From: Bradyrhizobium sp. CCBAU 51627
Lineage (GTDB): Bacteria; Pseudomonadota; Alphaproteobacteria; Rhizobiales; Xanthobacteraceae
Direction: 5' to 3'
DNA: 64,000 bases
Assembly: GCF_028128765.1 (NCBI RefSeq)
Contig: NZ_LBJG01000018.1
Span: 62,001 to 126,000 of the forward strand
Below are positions 53,912-62,218 of this stretch, piece after piece; position 1 is the first letter of the stretch; each line of letters begins with the position of its first letter. The notes beneath the pieces were generated by a model that saw only the letters and a program-made list of their open reading frames with translations, did no database searches and was not told where the DNA came from. The position numbers and the translations under genes are program-made.

Positions 53912-54028
53912 ATCGGCTTTCCCCTTAGTCATTCGCGGTCGCGGCGCGGGAATCGAAGATCTGGTCATTTTGACTTGGGCCGTTAACTCGTCCGGCAATG
54001 ATTTTCTGCGATCAGCTTGGCTCTTTAA

Positions 54029-54724
54029 TTGAGCGGGTTCCGTAATGAAGGCTTCTTTGGCGCGGCTTGGAATTACGGCAGGAACACACGTATCTATCAA
54101 ACCTCCGAACGGCAGACATTTCACACGGATTCGTCCGACGTGGTCGGACTGTTATGCATTCGCGAGGCGATGGAGGGAGGGGATTCGCTCCTCGTCAGCA
54201 CGTCGACCATCTACAACGAGATGGTCGCAAGACGTCCCGACCTTGCGGCCCTCCTGTTCGAACCGATCGCCACCGACCGGCGCGGCGAGGTGCCGGAAAA
54301 CGAAAAGCCCTACCTCGAAATTCCAGTATTGAATTGGCATGCGGGCTTCCTCACCGGGTTCTATCAGCGCCAATATATCGACAGCGCGCAGCGCTTTCCT
54401 GATGCGCCGAGACTGACGCCTGATCACGTCGAGGCGCTCGATCTCTTCGACGCGCTCGCAAATGACCCCAATCTGCATTTCAGCATGCGGCTTCAGCCTG
54501 GAGACATGCAGTTCGTCCACAATCATGCGCTGCTGCACGACCGGACCGGATTCCGCGATTGGCCCGATGCAAGCCGGAACCGTCATTTGCTGCGCCTCTG
54601 GCCCAGCATGGCAGGCGACCGGCCGCTACCCGATTGCTTCAAGCAGCGCTATGGCTCGATCGAGATCGGTAACCGTGGCGGCATCATCGTCAAAGGGACC
54701 AGCCTGAACGTGCCGCTGGACTGA
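54029..54724 (+). pseudogene. TfdA/TauD-type 2-oxoglutarate dioxygenase, 5'-truncated
   Basis: The 231-residue open frame begins at a weak TTG and joins the TfdA family in mid-domain. The first recognisable segment is RIYQTSERQTFHTDSSDVVG, which carries the iron-binding H-x-D. The distal histidine in MQFVHNHALLHD and the arginine in RHLLRLWPSM are also present. Intact homologues are about 100 residues longer at the N-terminus; the upstream 100 bases do not encode that part in any frame I could follow. It is most likely a remnant. A truncated but folded protein cannot be excluded, since all three iron ligands remain. Confidence 0.65.
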
Positions 54725-54813
54725 CGGGTCCCATTACGTTCACGTCCATGCTGCATGCTCCGGGGGCTTGGCTGTGTCCATTCGCGGCGGCCGCTCGCGG
54801 TCTTCCGGACCGG

Positions 54814-55257
54814 TCAGCGAGACCCGGCCCCTCGCGTTAGGTCGGGCGAATATTTTCGCATCGCGCCTTCGTGAAAGTGTTCGATCTCCCCCTCCAGATG
54901 CACCCAATGATGTTTCGACTGCTCGAATACCGATAACGCCGGGGCTGGGAAGTCAGGGGCGGCCAACGCACCAACGGCAACGCCGATCATCGATGGCAGC
55001 GCATCGGGCTTCCAGTAGACTGTCGAACCGCACGTTGGACAAAAATAAGTGCGCACCTTGCGGCCACTGTCGCCAACGCGGACGAACTCCGTAGCCGCAC
55101 CGGAAATCTCGACAGCGTCGATCGCGTAGAACGCGCCGACGCTGAATGGAGCGCCGGTCCGTCTCTGGCAAGCGCAACAATGGCACGCGACCACCAGCTT
55201 TGACTGATCTCGCACCTCGAGCTTGAGAGCACCGCAAAGGCATTGGGCGTCGGCCAT
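54814..55257 (-). CDS. GFA/CENP-V-family zinc protein
   Basis: 147 residues. The zinc-binding cysteines of the GFA (glutathione-dependent formaldehyde-activating) fold are visible: QCLCGALKLEV, CHCCACQRRTG and YFCPTCGSTVY. Many members are not true formaldehyde-glutathione enzymes, so a specific activity should not be assigned. No operon partner; the next gene upstream on this strand is 250 bases away. Confidence 0.9.
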   Translation of the reverse strand: MADAQCLCGALKLEVRDQSKLVVACHCCACQRRTGAPFSVGAFYAIDAVEISGAATEFVRVGDSGRKVRTYFCPTCGSTVYWKPDALPSMIGVAVGALAAPDFPAPALSVFEQSKHHWVHLEGEIEHFHEGAMRKYSPDLTRGAGSR

Positions 55258-55506
55258 GGTCGATTCTCCGTCAAGCCGGTCAGGTGATATTGAATTTTAG
55301 GGATGGACGCGGGCCGGAGCGCTTTGGAAGCGACTGGCGGCATCAGAGGCGCGACCCGATCAAGGGATCAAGGGTGCGCGGGCACAAAGCAAGAGTACAC
55401 CTCGCTGCAGCCCTCGACCAGTGAAAAGATCGACCACCACGATTCCGCAGGTCTGTTCGGGTCGGAACTGGTTTTGGCTTAAGGTGGCCGGAAGTTGCCG
55501 CGACGC

Positions 55507-56394
55507 TTACGAGATCTTCTTGTCAGCCTGCCAACATACCGTGGATGCTTCGTCGCGACTGCGACCGGGCGCATCAGCAGAGGGCTTCAGCAGCGCGCGG
55601 ATCTTGTCCGCATCCGCGGGCGTTGCAGGGTTGTAGATCACCATGTTGAGGTCGGGGCGACCGTCAACGGCGAAGGTCGAAAACTCCATCGAGAGCGGCC
55701 CGGCGATGGGATGGTGCAGGACCTTCACGTTCTCGCCATGGCCTTGCACGTCGTTGTCGCGCCACATCGCGGCGAATTCGGCGCTTGTCGCGCAGAGCTC
55801 ATCCACCAGCGATTGCACGTTGCGGGCCGCGCCCGCGCGCGCCACGTCGGCGCGGAAAGACGCCACCACATAGCGCGCAACGCTTTGCCAGTTGGGCTGC
55901 GCTGCCCGTATGCGGCTGTCGCGGAAAATCAGTCGCAGGACATTGCGTTGCCCTTCCGGCAGCGTGCTGTAGTCAGTGAGGATCGCCGCGGCGGCCGCGT
56001 TCCAGGCGATCACATCCCACGTCGCGGTGCGGATGAAGGCAGGGCTGCAGTCCAGTATGTCGAGCACGCGCTGCAGGCGGGGCGAGATGCCGTCGGGCGC
56101 TTGATATCGGACCTCTGGCGGCCGGCCCAGGCCGAGCAGGAAAAGATGTTCACGCTCGACGTCGGTCAGCATCATGGCGCGAGCAATGCGATCCAGCACA
56201 TCGGCGGAGGGCGCACCGCCGCGCCCCTGCTCGAGCCAAGTGTACCAGGTCGCACTCACATTCGCGCGCTGAGCCACTTCTTCGCGCCGAAGTCCCGGCG
56301 TTCGCCGCCGCTTCAGCGGCAGCCCGAACGACGTGGGATCGAGCTTGGCGCGGCGATCCCTCAAGTAAGCCCCAAGCGGATTGGCGTCCGTCAT
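55507..56394 (-). CDS. XRE-family regulator with MmyB-like ligand-binding domain
   Basis: 295 residues. The helix-turn-helix is RTPGLRREEVAQRANVSATW through YTWLEQGRGGAPSADVLDRI; the C-terminal PAS-like MmyB domain includes DVIAWNAAAAAILTDYS and HHPIAGPLSMEFSTFAVDG, typical of regulators that control adjacent short-chain dehydrogenases. It is divergent from the SDR gene at 56487, and the short shared region contains a perfect palindrome at 56406-56419. It probably represses the SDR until an unknown ligand binds. Confidence 0.9.
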   Translation of the reverse strand: MTDANPLGAYLRDRRAKLDPTSFGLPLKRRRTPGLRREEVAQRANVSATWYTWLEQGRGGAPSADVLDRIARAMMLTDVEREHLFLLGLGRPPEVRYQAPDGISPRLQRVLDILDCSPAFIRTATWDVIAWNAAAAAILTDYSTLPEGQRNVLRLIFRDSRIRAAQPNWQSVARYVVASFRADVARAGAARNVQSLVDELCATSAEFAAMWRDNDVQGHGENVKVLHHPIAGPLSMEFSTFAVDGRPDLNMVIYNPATPADADKIRALLKPSADAPGRSRDEASTVCWQADKKIS

Positions 56395-56405
56395 CCTGTT
56401 AGCGC

Positions 56406-56419
56406 TTATACCTGTATAA
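56406..56419. promoter_or_regulatory. Palindrome between the XRE regulator and SDR genes
   Basis: TTATAC-CT-GTATAA is a perfect 6-bp inverted repeat midway in the 92-base divergent promoter region, 12 bases from the regulator start codon. Confidence 0.5.
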
Positions 56420-56486
56420 TCTCACTACTTTACCCGAATGAACAACTTACCAATATCCCTCCATCTTGAACAGGGAGTTGGCCCTC

Positions 56487-57371
56487 ATGCGCGTCTTCGT
56501 CACCGGTGCAGCTGGATTCATCGGCACTGAAACCACCAAGGAACTCATTGCAAACGGCCATCAGGTCGTCGGCCTCGCGCGCTCGGATGACAACGTCCGA
56601 ACGCTCGAAAAACTGGGCGCGGAAGTTCGTCGCGGCTCGCTGCAGGACCTCGATAGCCTGAGGAGCGGAGCAAGGGATTCGGACGGCGTGATCCATCTGG
56701 CCTTCATCCATGATTTCGCGAAATTCGCGGAGAATGGTGCGATCGACAAGGCAGCCATCGAGGCCATGGGCGAGGTCCTGGTCGGCACGAACAAGCCCTT
56801 CATTGTCACCTCCGGAACGGGCCTTGTCGCGCCCAACGTCGTGGTCACCGAGGACATGCGGCGCGACTCCAGCCCGCATGTCCCGCGCGTATCCGAGCAG
56901 GCTGGCCTTGCCTACGCCACGCGCGGTGTGCGCGCGATGGCGATGCGCTTGCCGCAAGTTCACGGCGCTCCCGGAAGGGCCGGCTTGATCTCCTATCTGG
57001 TCGAACTGGCGCGCAAGAAAGGCGCCGCCGCCTATGTCGGCGAAGGCACCGAACGCTGGGCTGCGGCGCACCGGCAGGATGTCGCCCGCCTGTATCGGCT
57101 TGCGTTGGAGAAGGGCACGGCAGACGCGGTCTACCACGCCGTCGGCGAAGAGGGTGTCCCCATGCGCCAGGTCATCGAAGTGATTGGTCGCGCCTTGAAC
57201 GTGCCGGTCGTCTCGATCAAGAAAGAGGAGGCAGGCGATTTCTACGGGCCGCTGGCGATTTTCGCTGGTTTGGACATGCCGGCCTCCGGCGCGTTGACGC
57301 AGCAGCGCTTGGGCTGGACGCCCGCCGGGATTGGCCTGATCGCCGACATCAGTCAGCCCGGCTACTTCTAG
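56487..57371 (+). CDS. NAD(P)-dependent epimerase/SDR (extended type)
   Basis: 294 residues from the ATG at 56487 (CAGGGAG ten bases upstream). N-terminal nucleotide-binding motif VFVTGAAGFIGTETTKELIA and GLARSDDNVRTLEKLGAEVR. The usual Y-x-x-x-K active site is not clear: the equivalent region reads RVSEQAGLAYATRGVRAM, so classical dehydrogenase chemistry is doubtful and an NmrA/atypical role is possible. Expression is probably governed by the divergent XRE regulator. Confidence 0.88.
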   Translation: MRVFVTGAAGFIGTETTKELIANGHQVVGLARSDDNVRTLEKLGAEVRRGSLQDLDSLRSGARDSDGVIHLAFIHDFAKFAENGAIDKAAIEAMGEVLVGTNKPFIVTSGTGLVAPNVVVTEDMRRDSSPHVPRVSEQAGLAYATRGVRAMAMRLPQVHGAPGRAGLISYLVELARKKGAAAYVGEGTERWAAAHRQDVARLYRLALEKGTADAVYHAVGEEGVPMRQVIEVIGRALNVPVVSIKKEEAGDFYGPLAIFAGLDMPASGALTQQRLGWTPAGIGLIADISQPGYF

Positions 57372-57454
57372 CGCACGATCCGGAAAAGCGAAAAGCGGCT
57401 GTCGCGACAAAATGCGGACCGCTTGCGCGGAGTTCATGATCAAACGACAATCTC

Positions 57455-57491
57455 GAGCGCGATGACGATCCATCCTGATCTCATCGCGCTC
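57455..57491. repeat. Perfect 11-bp inverted repeat
   Basis: GAGCGCGATGA (57455-57465) and TCATCGCGCTC (57481-57491) flank a 15-base centre in the 227-base gap after the SDR gene. It may act as a terminator-like structure or belong to a dispersed repeat family. Confidence 0.55.
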
Positions 57492-57598
57492 CAGGCGAGA
57501 GCGCTGCTGGTGCGCACTCGTCGGTCTAGAACCTGACATCTCTCGCCACGGAGGCGGGCGCTGCCATCAAGCGAACGGGATACGGACTTCGAGGTGAT

Positions 57599-57811
57599 CT
57601 AGTCGTCGTCCTCGTCTTCTTCCTCGTCTTCATCGTCCTCATCCTCCTCTTCTTCCACCTGGACGAGGGTGGCGAGTGGCAGCGTCTCGCGGAAGAGATC
57701 GCCTTCCATGCCCATCCAGACGCAGAGCACGTCCTCGCCCTTGACCTCGGCAACGGTCAGCGGCTGGCCGCCCGATTTCAGCATGACGATATCGCCGGCT
57801 TTCAATTCCAT
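57599..57811 (-). CDS. DUF2158/YodC-like small protein with acidic tail
   Basis: 70 residues. The N-terminal ~48 residues match YodC-type proteins (MELKAGDIVMLKSGGQPLTV followed by CVWMGMEGDLFRETLPLATL), a small beta-barrel-like domain. The last ~18 residues consist only of Glu and Asp, which is unusual for the family and suggests interaction with a basic partner. Monocistronic. Confidence 0.85.
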   Translation of the reverse strand: MELKAGDIVMLKSGGQPLTVAEVKGEDVLCVWMGMEGDLFRETLPLATLVQVEEEEDEDDEDEEEDEDDD

Positions 57812-57883
57812 GGATTGTCCTTTCGCGTTGATCGACCCGGATGCGACGCTAGCAACTTGTCATGACAGACGGAACACGGCCGC

Positions 57884-58231
57884 TCAGCCGTTGGTGCGGA
57901 TCGGGTCGCCCCGCGCCGTGTAATCATATCGCGTGTAGGCCGACGCATTCTTCTCCTTGACCACGATCCAGCTGTGAACGGCGAAGATGCCGCGCCATCT
58001 CACCGTGCGTGCCGCAAACACCCGGATGACGGCGTCTGGATGAGCCGCCGCGGGCTGCAGCAGGCCGGCGCTCGAGCGGTCGGCCGTCTGCCAATTGCCG
58101 CGGCCATCGGCCAGCCACCAATATCTCGCGGCAGATGCGGCGAGCGGTGCGAAGACGAGGAACAGAAAGACGAGCAAGGGCTTCTTCAAGGGAGCGGTAC
58201 GGCGGGATGTTCGCTGGGTCATATAAGTCAC
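57884..58231 (-). pseudogene. DUF3750-like protein, copy 1, truncated at the C-terminus
   Basis: 115 codons. A basic N-terminus and one hydrophobic helix (PLLVFLFLVFAPLAASAARY) are followed by the start of the periplasmic domain (RVFAARTVRWRGIFAVHSWI). The frame ends at IRTNG, where DUF3750 proteins continue for a further ~130 residues. The first 66 codons are repeated nearly exactly in copy 2 at the right edge (63490-63990), which holds the missing C-terminal part but lacks the middle. Whether the short product is made is unknown. Confidence 0.7.
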
Positions 58232-58241
58232 GTGAATGCCG
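58033..58241. repeat. Direct repeat, left copy (>=209 bp)
   Basis: Matches 63792-64000 with three mismatches in 209 bases (at 58076, 58170 and 58232), offset 5,759 bp. It covers codons 1-66 of the DUF3750-like gene plus at least 10 bases upstream. The right copy runs off the window edge. Confidence 0.9.
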
Positions 58242-58359
58242 GCGCCATAGCCGTCTCAATGACCACTGGTTCCCTACGAGATCGTCGCCCACGCGGTGCG
58301 GACCGGCATCCGAAATGAAGCCGGTTGTTCCGTTGACCGCATCAGGATGGAGGACGCGC

Positions 58360-58569
58360 ATGGACATGAAAGAGGCCTCGGCGATGACGGAAGCCTCCGG
58401 GCTGACGAATGACGAGGACAAATTGGAGCAGGCTTCCCCTCGGAGGCGGGACACCGGGGATGCCGCTACGCGTTGGGCCGATCAGTTGCGGGAGCTGACG
58501 GTCAGGGCACCATTGACGGCGCTCCTCGTCGCGTTTCTCCTCGGGCGCTGGGTCGCACGTCGCCGCTAG
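58360..58569 (+). CDS. Small protein with C-terminal membrane anchor
   Basis: 69 residues from the ATG at 58360 with GGAGG six bases upstream. The N-terminal 45 residues are polar and charged; the last ~20 form a hydrophobic helix followed by ARRR (PLTALLVAFLLGRWVARRR), the arrangement seen in ElaB/YqjD-type ribosome- or membrane-associated proteins. Function not assigned. Confidence 0.7.
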   Translation: MDMKEASAMTEASGLTNDEDKLEQASPRRRDTGDAATRWADQLRELTVRAPLTALLVAFLLGRWVARRR

Positions 58570-58606
58570 TTGGGAGCTTCCGTGAAGCTGTTTCAGAGAT
58601 GCTGTT

Positions 58607-59452
58607 TCAGAGATGGTGTTCGGCAATGATCTGGCCGCTGCCTGACGACGGGAAGTAGGGGCACAGCAGTTCGGTTTCCCCCTTGTAGCCGTCCCATCCC
58701 AGCAGCCCGAACATCATGTGCGTGTCCGCCATCAATGCCTCGCCGTTGCACTTGGTCGAATACTCCGGAAGCATGCGGACGAATTCGGCGTAGCGCCGCT
58801 CCTTCCAGAGGTCGAGAACGCGCAGGTCCATCTGCCGGTTGAATTCGCTGCCAACCTGTTCCCACTGTCCGTCGCCGACCTGCTCGTTGGATACGAGCTT
58901 GTGCGACATCGAGCCGGACGCGAGCACGGCGACCTTGCGACCGGACGCCGCGATGGCCCTGGCACAAGCGGCCCCGAATTTGCGGTTCTCCTCGACGGTG
59001 GCGAAGATCGGCGCGGCGACCGACAGGACGCGAGCCCAGCCGCGTTCATTCATGTAGTGCATCGGCACGATGGTGCCGTATTCGAGCTGCAAGGTCTCGA
59101 CCTTGTGTGCCAACACCTGAAGGCCGTCCTTGGCGGCCTCTGCCGCAATGGCATCGCCAAGCTCGGGATCGCCCGGATAGTCGTACGCCATGTTCTGAAT
59201 CATGTGGGGAGCTTCATGGCTGGTGTAGACGCCGCGATGACGCGCATTGGCGTTCATGTGACAGCCGAAGTTCGAGATCCAGTGCGCGTCGAACACCAGG
59301 AATGTGTCGGCGCCTCGCTCGCGCGCCCGCTTGCCGATCTCGCGCAGTGCCGCAATCGCGGCAACGCGCTTCCCCTTCAGGGGACCTTCCCGTTCGGAAA
59401 TCATGATCGAAGGGACGTGCGCGATCTTGGCGGCCAGCACGATCTCTCCCAC
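58607..59452 (-). CDS. Class III extradiol dioxygenase, homoprotocatechuate 2,3-dioxygenase (HpaD/HpcB)-like
   Basis: 281 residues from a GTG at 59452. That start has AGGGAG upstream and gives MGEIVLAAKIAHVPS, which lines up with E. coli HpcB/HpaD, while the longer frame to 59479 does not. Family residues include FDAHWISNFGCHMNA, LEYGTIVPMHYMN, VLASGSMSHKL and MLPEYSTKCNGEA. The enzyme would open the ring of 3,4-dihydroxyphenylacetate or a similar catechol using Fe(II). No other gene of the pathway is nearby, so the true substrate is uncertain. Confidence 0.88.
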   Translation of the reverse strand: MGEIVLAAKIAHVPSIMISEREGPLKGKRVAAIAALREIGKRARERGADTFLVFDAHWISNFGCHMNANARHRGVYTSHEAPHMIQNMAYDYPGDPELGDAIAAEAAKDGLQVLAHKVETLQLEYGTIVPMHYMNERGWARVLSVAAPIFATVEENRKFGAACARAIAASGRKVAVLASGSMSHKLVSNEQVGDGQWEQVGSEFNRQMDLRVLDLWKERRYAEFVRMLPEYSTKCNGEALMADTHMMFGLLGWDGYKGETELLCPYFPSSGSGQIIAEHHL

Positions 59453-59932
59453 GGAGGACTCCCTTCCCTGATTTATCATTTATCGTTGTTGCGATCGTAG
59501 TGATCGCGATCCCTGCGATAATTGATTCAGGTCAAGTCGGCGCGCCGGCTACGGCTTCGTCCGCCAGGGCGTGTTCTCATAAATGCGCCAATGTCAGCTT
59601 TCGGTGTCGAGCAGAAATCCCATGCTTGACCAGAGCATGACTGCTTGTGACGCCCACAAGATACTCAAATCGCCACGTCCCTGTCATGGCTTTGTTGCCA
59701 TTTAGCCGGCGATTGCAACGACCAACTTTAGGCTTCGAAACGCAGGCCTTCGTTCCAAGCTCAGGAGGGCCGTTTCCGGCCGAAGTCCAGCGATGAGCCA
59801 GAGGGTGTTTCTTAATGGATCGTCGCAGCCGCAGGCGGGACCGCTGGCTGCGCCCCGGCGCGTGACCGTTTGTTTGGCTCGGGGCGCTAGGCGATCTTCG
59901 TGGCGCCCACAGTTGTGCAGGTAAACAGCGCC
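59453..59932. other. Gene-poor region upstream of the dioxygenase
   Basis: No supportable gene in these ~480 bases. Near the dioxygenase start is a nested palindrome: GCGATC-gtagt-GATCGC (59491-59507) inside TTATCG (59480-59485) and CGATAA (59516-59521), a plausible operator. The rest shows only out-of-frame or eroded reading frames. Confidence 0.55.
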
Positions 59933-60209
59933 TCAAGGTCCGCTTCGGAGAAGGCGCCAAAGCGCCGACACAAAATTCCAGAGTGGCCGGGGTGACGCAT
60001 CGTCCTGGCGATCCGGCGCGATCGACGGTACGCCGCCGTCCAATTCGGTCAGCCGCTCCACCATAGCTTCCAGATGCGATGGTAGCGGGGGTGAGATCGT
60101 CCGTGAGGGAGCCGCGAAGTTGCTCACCAATCTCGTTGCAGATCGCCCGGCGATGCTCCGGGGCAATATCGGGTGACCGATCATGGGCGCGGGTTGGAAT
60201 GGAGTCCAT
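59933..60209 (-). pseudogene. Small conserved protein disrupted by a +1 frameshift
   Basis: Reading from the ATG at 60209, MDSIPTRAHDRSPDIAPEHR and GEQLRGSLTDDLTP are coding-like. The sequence then makes sense only in another frame: LPSHLEAMVERLTELDGG and SIAPDRQDDASP. The shift falls in a run of five G (60087-60091); four G would join both parts into one protein of about 90 residues. Either a decayed gene or a sequencing error in a homopolymer. Function unknown. Confidence 0.6.
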
Positions 60210-60396
60210 CATGGCTGGCACAATCGGCGCCGCCTCTTTGCAGCGCACCGCCTATCCTGCCGACGCAGTCCTAACGCGCAGCATACCGACCTTGATCCGG
60301 GTAGAGTTGCCAAAACAAGCGTAGTTTGAACGACCTTGAGTGGATTCCCGTGATAGAGTTCCCCTTTCTCATCATTCGGCTTGGAGGGGTGAGGAA

Positions 60397-60616
60397 ATGT
60401 CGATCTACCTACAATTACAAACCCACGACATGGGACCGAAGGAGGTCAGCCGCATCATCGCGGCTTACGAGCAAGCGCTGCGGACTCTCTGCGTCAAAGA
60501 TCGCGATGCCCCCCACGGAAATGATCGCCAAGAAAATAATCAAGATCGCGCAGACTGGCATCGAAGACGCCGCGGAGATTTCGGCTCAGGCGATCAAGGA
60601 ACTCGAAATGCGTTAG
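60397..60616 (+). pseudogene. Small conserved protein disrupted by a +1 frameshift
   Basis: With GGAGGGGTGAGGAA ahead of an ATG at 60397, the frame reads MSIYLQLQTHDMGPKEVSRI and AAYEQALRTLCVKDRDAP. It then shifts: TEMIAKKIIKIAQTGIEDAA and EISAQAIKELEMR are in the next frame and end at 60616. The shift lies in a run of six C (60509-60514); five C would give one 73-residue protein of a type common in Bradyrhizobium. The joined protein looks helical and cytoplasmic; function unknown. Confidence 0.65.
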
Positions 60617-60713
60617 GCATCTTGTGTCTGACGAGCGCTTGGAACCTGAAACATTCCCAACTTCGGCAGGTTGACCATTGGGCGCCGGGGCTTCGCAATC
60701 TGCGAGGCGCGCT

Positions 60714-60815
60714 ATGCTCTCTCTGCCGCCGGGCGAAGTAATTCTCACCGTCGTCATCATGGGCCTGACTGTCCTGATCGAGGTTGCGCTTTTCGCCTCG
60801 ATCGGGATGTTTTGA
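60714..60815 (+). CDS. Very small membrane protein (33 residues)
   Basis: ATG at 60714 with GAGG six bases upstream and TGA at 60813-60815. After MLSLPPG the product is one hydrophobic helix (VILTVVIMGLTVLIEVALFA) ending SIGMF. Single-helix proteins like this are often regulators of membrane complexes. It is shorter than usual annotation cut-offs, so it would normally be missed. Confidence 0.45.
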   Translation: MLSLPPGEVILTVVIMGLTVLIEVALFASIGMF

Positions 60816-60959
60816 CCTGCGTATGGCGGTGTAGCCGGGAGGATGCCTTAGATTCCGACCAGAGTTTTTCGCCGTTCCCCGCAACGATGGACTGCCTGCG
60901 TCGGAACTAATTTTCAGCGAATACAATTGTCTTGTCGTCAGCGATGGAGGATCATCGCC

Positions 60960-61133
60960 ATGAGGATCGAATATCTCTCCGCGATTGTGATAGCTTTTCT
61001 TGCCGCTGGTACCGGGCTGGCCGTCAATTTTCTCGGCGCGCCGCCTACCCAAATGCAGTCCACGCCGACGATGCAAGTGGCGGACCGACTAGCTGCGTCG
61101 GTCGATCCATTCTTGCATCGATCGGGTGGGTAA
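60960..61133 (+). CDS. Small secreted or membrane-anchored protein (57 residues)
   Basis: ATG at 60960 with GGAGG nine bases upstream. An N-terminal signal-like helix (EYLSAIVIAFLAAGTGLAV) is followed by a short polar tail (PPTQMQSTPTMQVADRLAAS). Similar small exported proteins occur in Bradyrhizobium. Function unknown. Confidence 0.5.
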   Translation: MRIEYLSAIVIAFLAAGTGLAVNFLGAPPTQMQSTPTMQVADRLAASVDPFLHRSGG

Positions 61134-61447
61134 CTGGCGGCGTTGCAGCCAACGGTGCTTGCATCCTGTGGTAAGTCGTTTCGCGCTGTGGTTGGATATT
61201 TATCCGCGGAGTAGCGCTCCTAAGTTGTCTGACGAAATTTTGCTGAAACAGAACGCTGTTACAATGTAATTTAGGTAACCAGCCCTGTTCTTTTTTGTGC
61301 CGACATTCCAAGTCAGCCAATCGCACCATGTCGACGCTCAAACATAAGCTGTGAATGGGCTCACATCGGGCAGCGATCAACGGGCCAAGGTCATCCGAAA
61401 ATTCGGTAGTGGAAATTCTACGATCATTTTCAAACGACGGGGCAATC
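61134..61447. other. Intergenic stretch, no gene seen
   Basis: About 310 bases, visibly more AT-rich than the surroundings around 61200-61330, with no supportable reading frame, repeat or terminator. Confidence 0.5.
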
Positions 61448-61699
61448 ATGCCCGCCATATTCGACCTGCTCTATCGCGAATACTGCCGCGCCCGCCTCGC
61501 TGAAATGCGGCAACAGCTTCTGATCGCGCGTCAAACTCCGCAAGTCCCACAATCGGATTATGGTCCGATTGATCAGGTAGCGTTGGGAGGACGGACACGC
61601 AGCACGAAATCAGCTGCTGCGGCGCGCCGAATTGAAGCGGCCGCGGCCGCAATAACGAACAAGCGGCGATGCTCGGGCACCCATTTGCGTACGAACTAG
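61448..61699 (+). CDS. Possible small protein (83 residues)
   Basis: ATG at 61448. The first ~35 residues (MPAIFDLLYREYCRARLAEM, RQQLLIARQ) look like a genuine amphipathic helical protein, but the C-terminal half (TKSAAAARRIEAAAAAITNK) has a composition more like a shifted frame. It may be a short gene whose end is frameshifted. Confidence 0.35.
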   Translation: MPAIFDLLYREYCRARLAEMRQQLLIARQTPQVPQSDYGPIDQVALGGRTRSTKSAAAARRIEAAAAAITNKRRCSGTHLRTN

Positions 61700-61745
61700 G
61701 ATTGTCACTGCGCAGTACTTCATCTCGGCTGTGAGGGCTCAACTC

Positions 61746-62030
61746 ATGACGAAACACTTTTCGAAGCGCATTGTGATCGATGTGCTTGTAGTCGCCGTAT
61801 CTTTGATGACAATCACGATGGTAGCGGCATCGTTGGGCGAGCCCATTGTTGCAGGGCTTGCCGCTTCTATTCCTGGCCCATTCCATCTTGCGGCGGAAAG
61901 GACACTTGCAGGTGCCGGGCCAAGCAAACCGACGCTCGCCCGCGCGCCAGCGGGTTGTCGGCTTCGATCTGCTCCTCTGCAATGGAAGGTGGACTGGCTT
62001 TTTGGCTCGCCTGCAGCTCCCTTACGATGA
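61746..62030 (+). CDS. Possible small membrane protein, end doubtful
   Basis: From the ATG at 61746, MTKHFSKRIVIDVLVVAVSL and MTITMVAASLGEPIVAGLAA form a hydrophobic N-terminal half typical of small exported proteins. Beyond about residue 60 the sequence is Arg/Ala/Pro-rich and looks non-native, so the true gene may end earlier or be frameshifted. Confidence 0.3.
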   Translation: MTKHFSKRIVIDVLVVAVSLMTITMVAASLGEPIVAGLAASIPGPFHLAAERTLAGAGPSKPTLARAPAGCRLRSAPLQWKVDWLFGSPAAPLR

Positions 62031-62218
62031 ATCCCCGCCCAAGGCCGCTGACCCTGCCCTTGAGGCTTAACGGAAAGGGCAAGCCGATGATTTGCTCGCG
62101 TTCGCCACGCCGGGATCGACCTCGACTCTGTCGAAGATGCCTGTGAAGTAGCTTACATCCGTTCGCTCGTGGCGCGCGCTAATATGACGAAAGGTTCTTA
62201 CGTCGACGGAGGCCTCCA

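Noticed and set aside
57372..57598. A small gene in the gap after the SDR
   Set aside because: No reading frame with a ribosome-binding site; the region only holds an inverted repeat.
59577..60248. A single 223-codon gene on the minus strand
   Set aside because: Only the first ~45 codons look coding; the meaningful continuation is in another frame, so it was called a frameshifted small gene instead.
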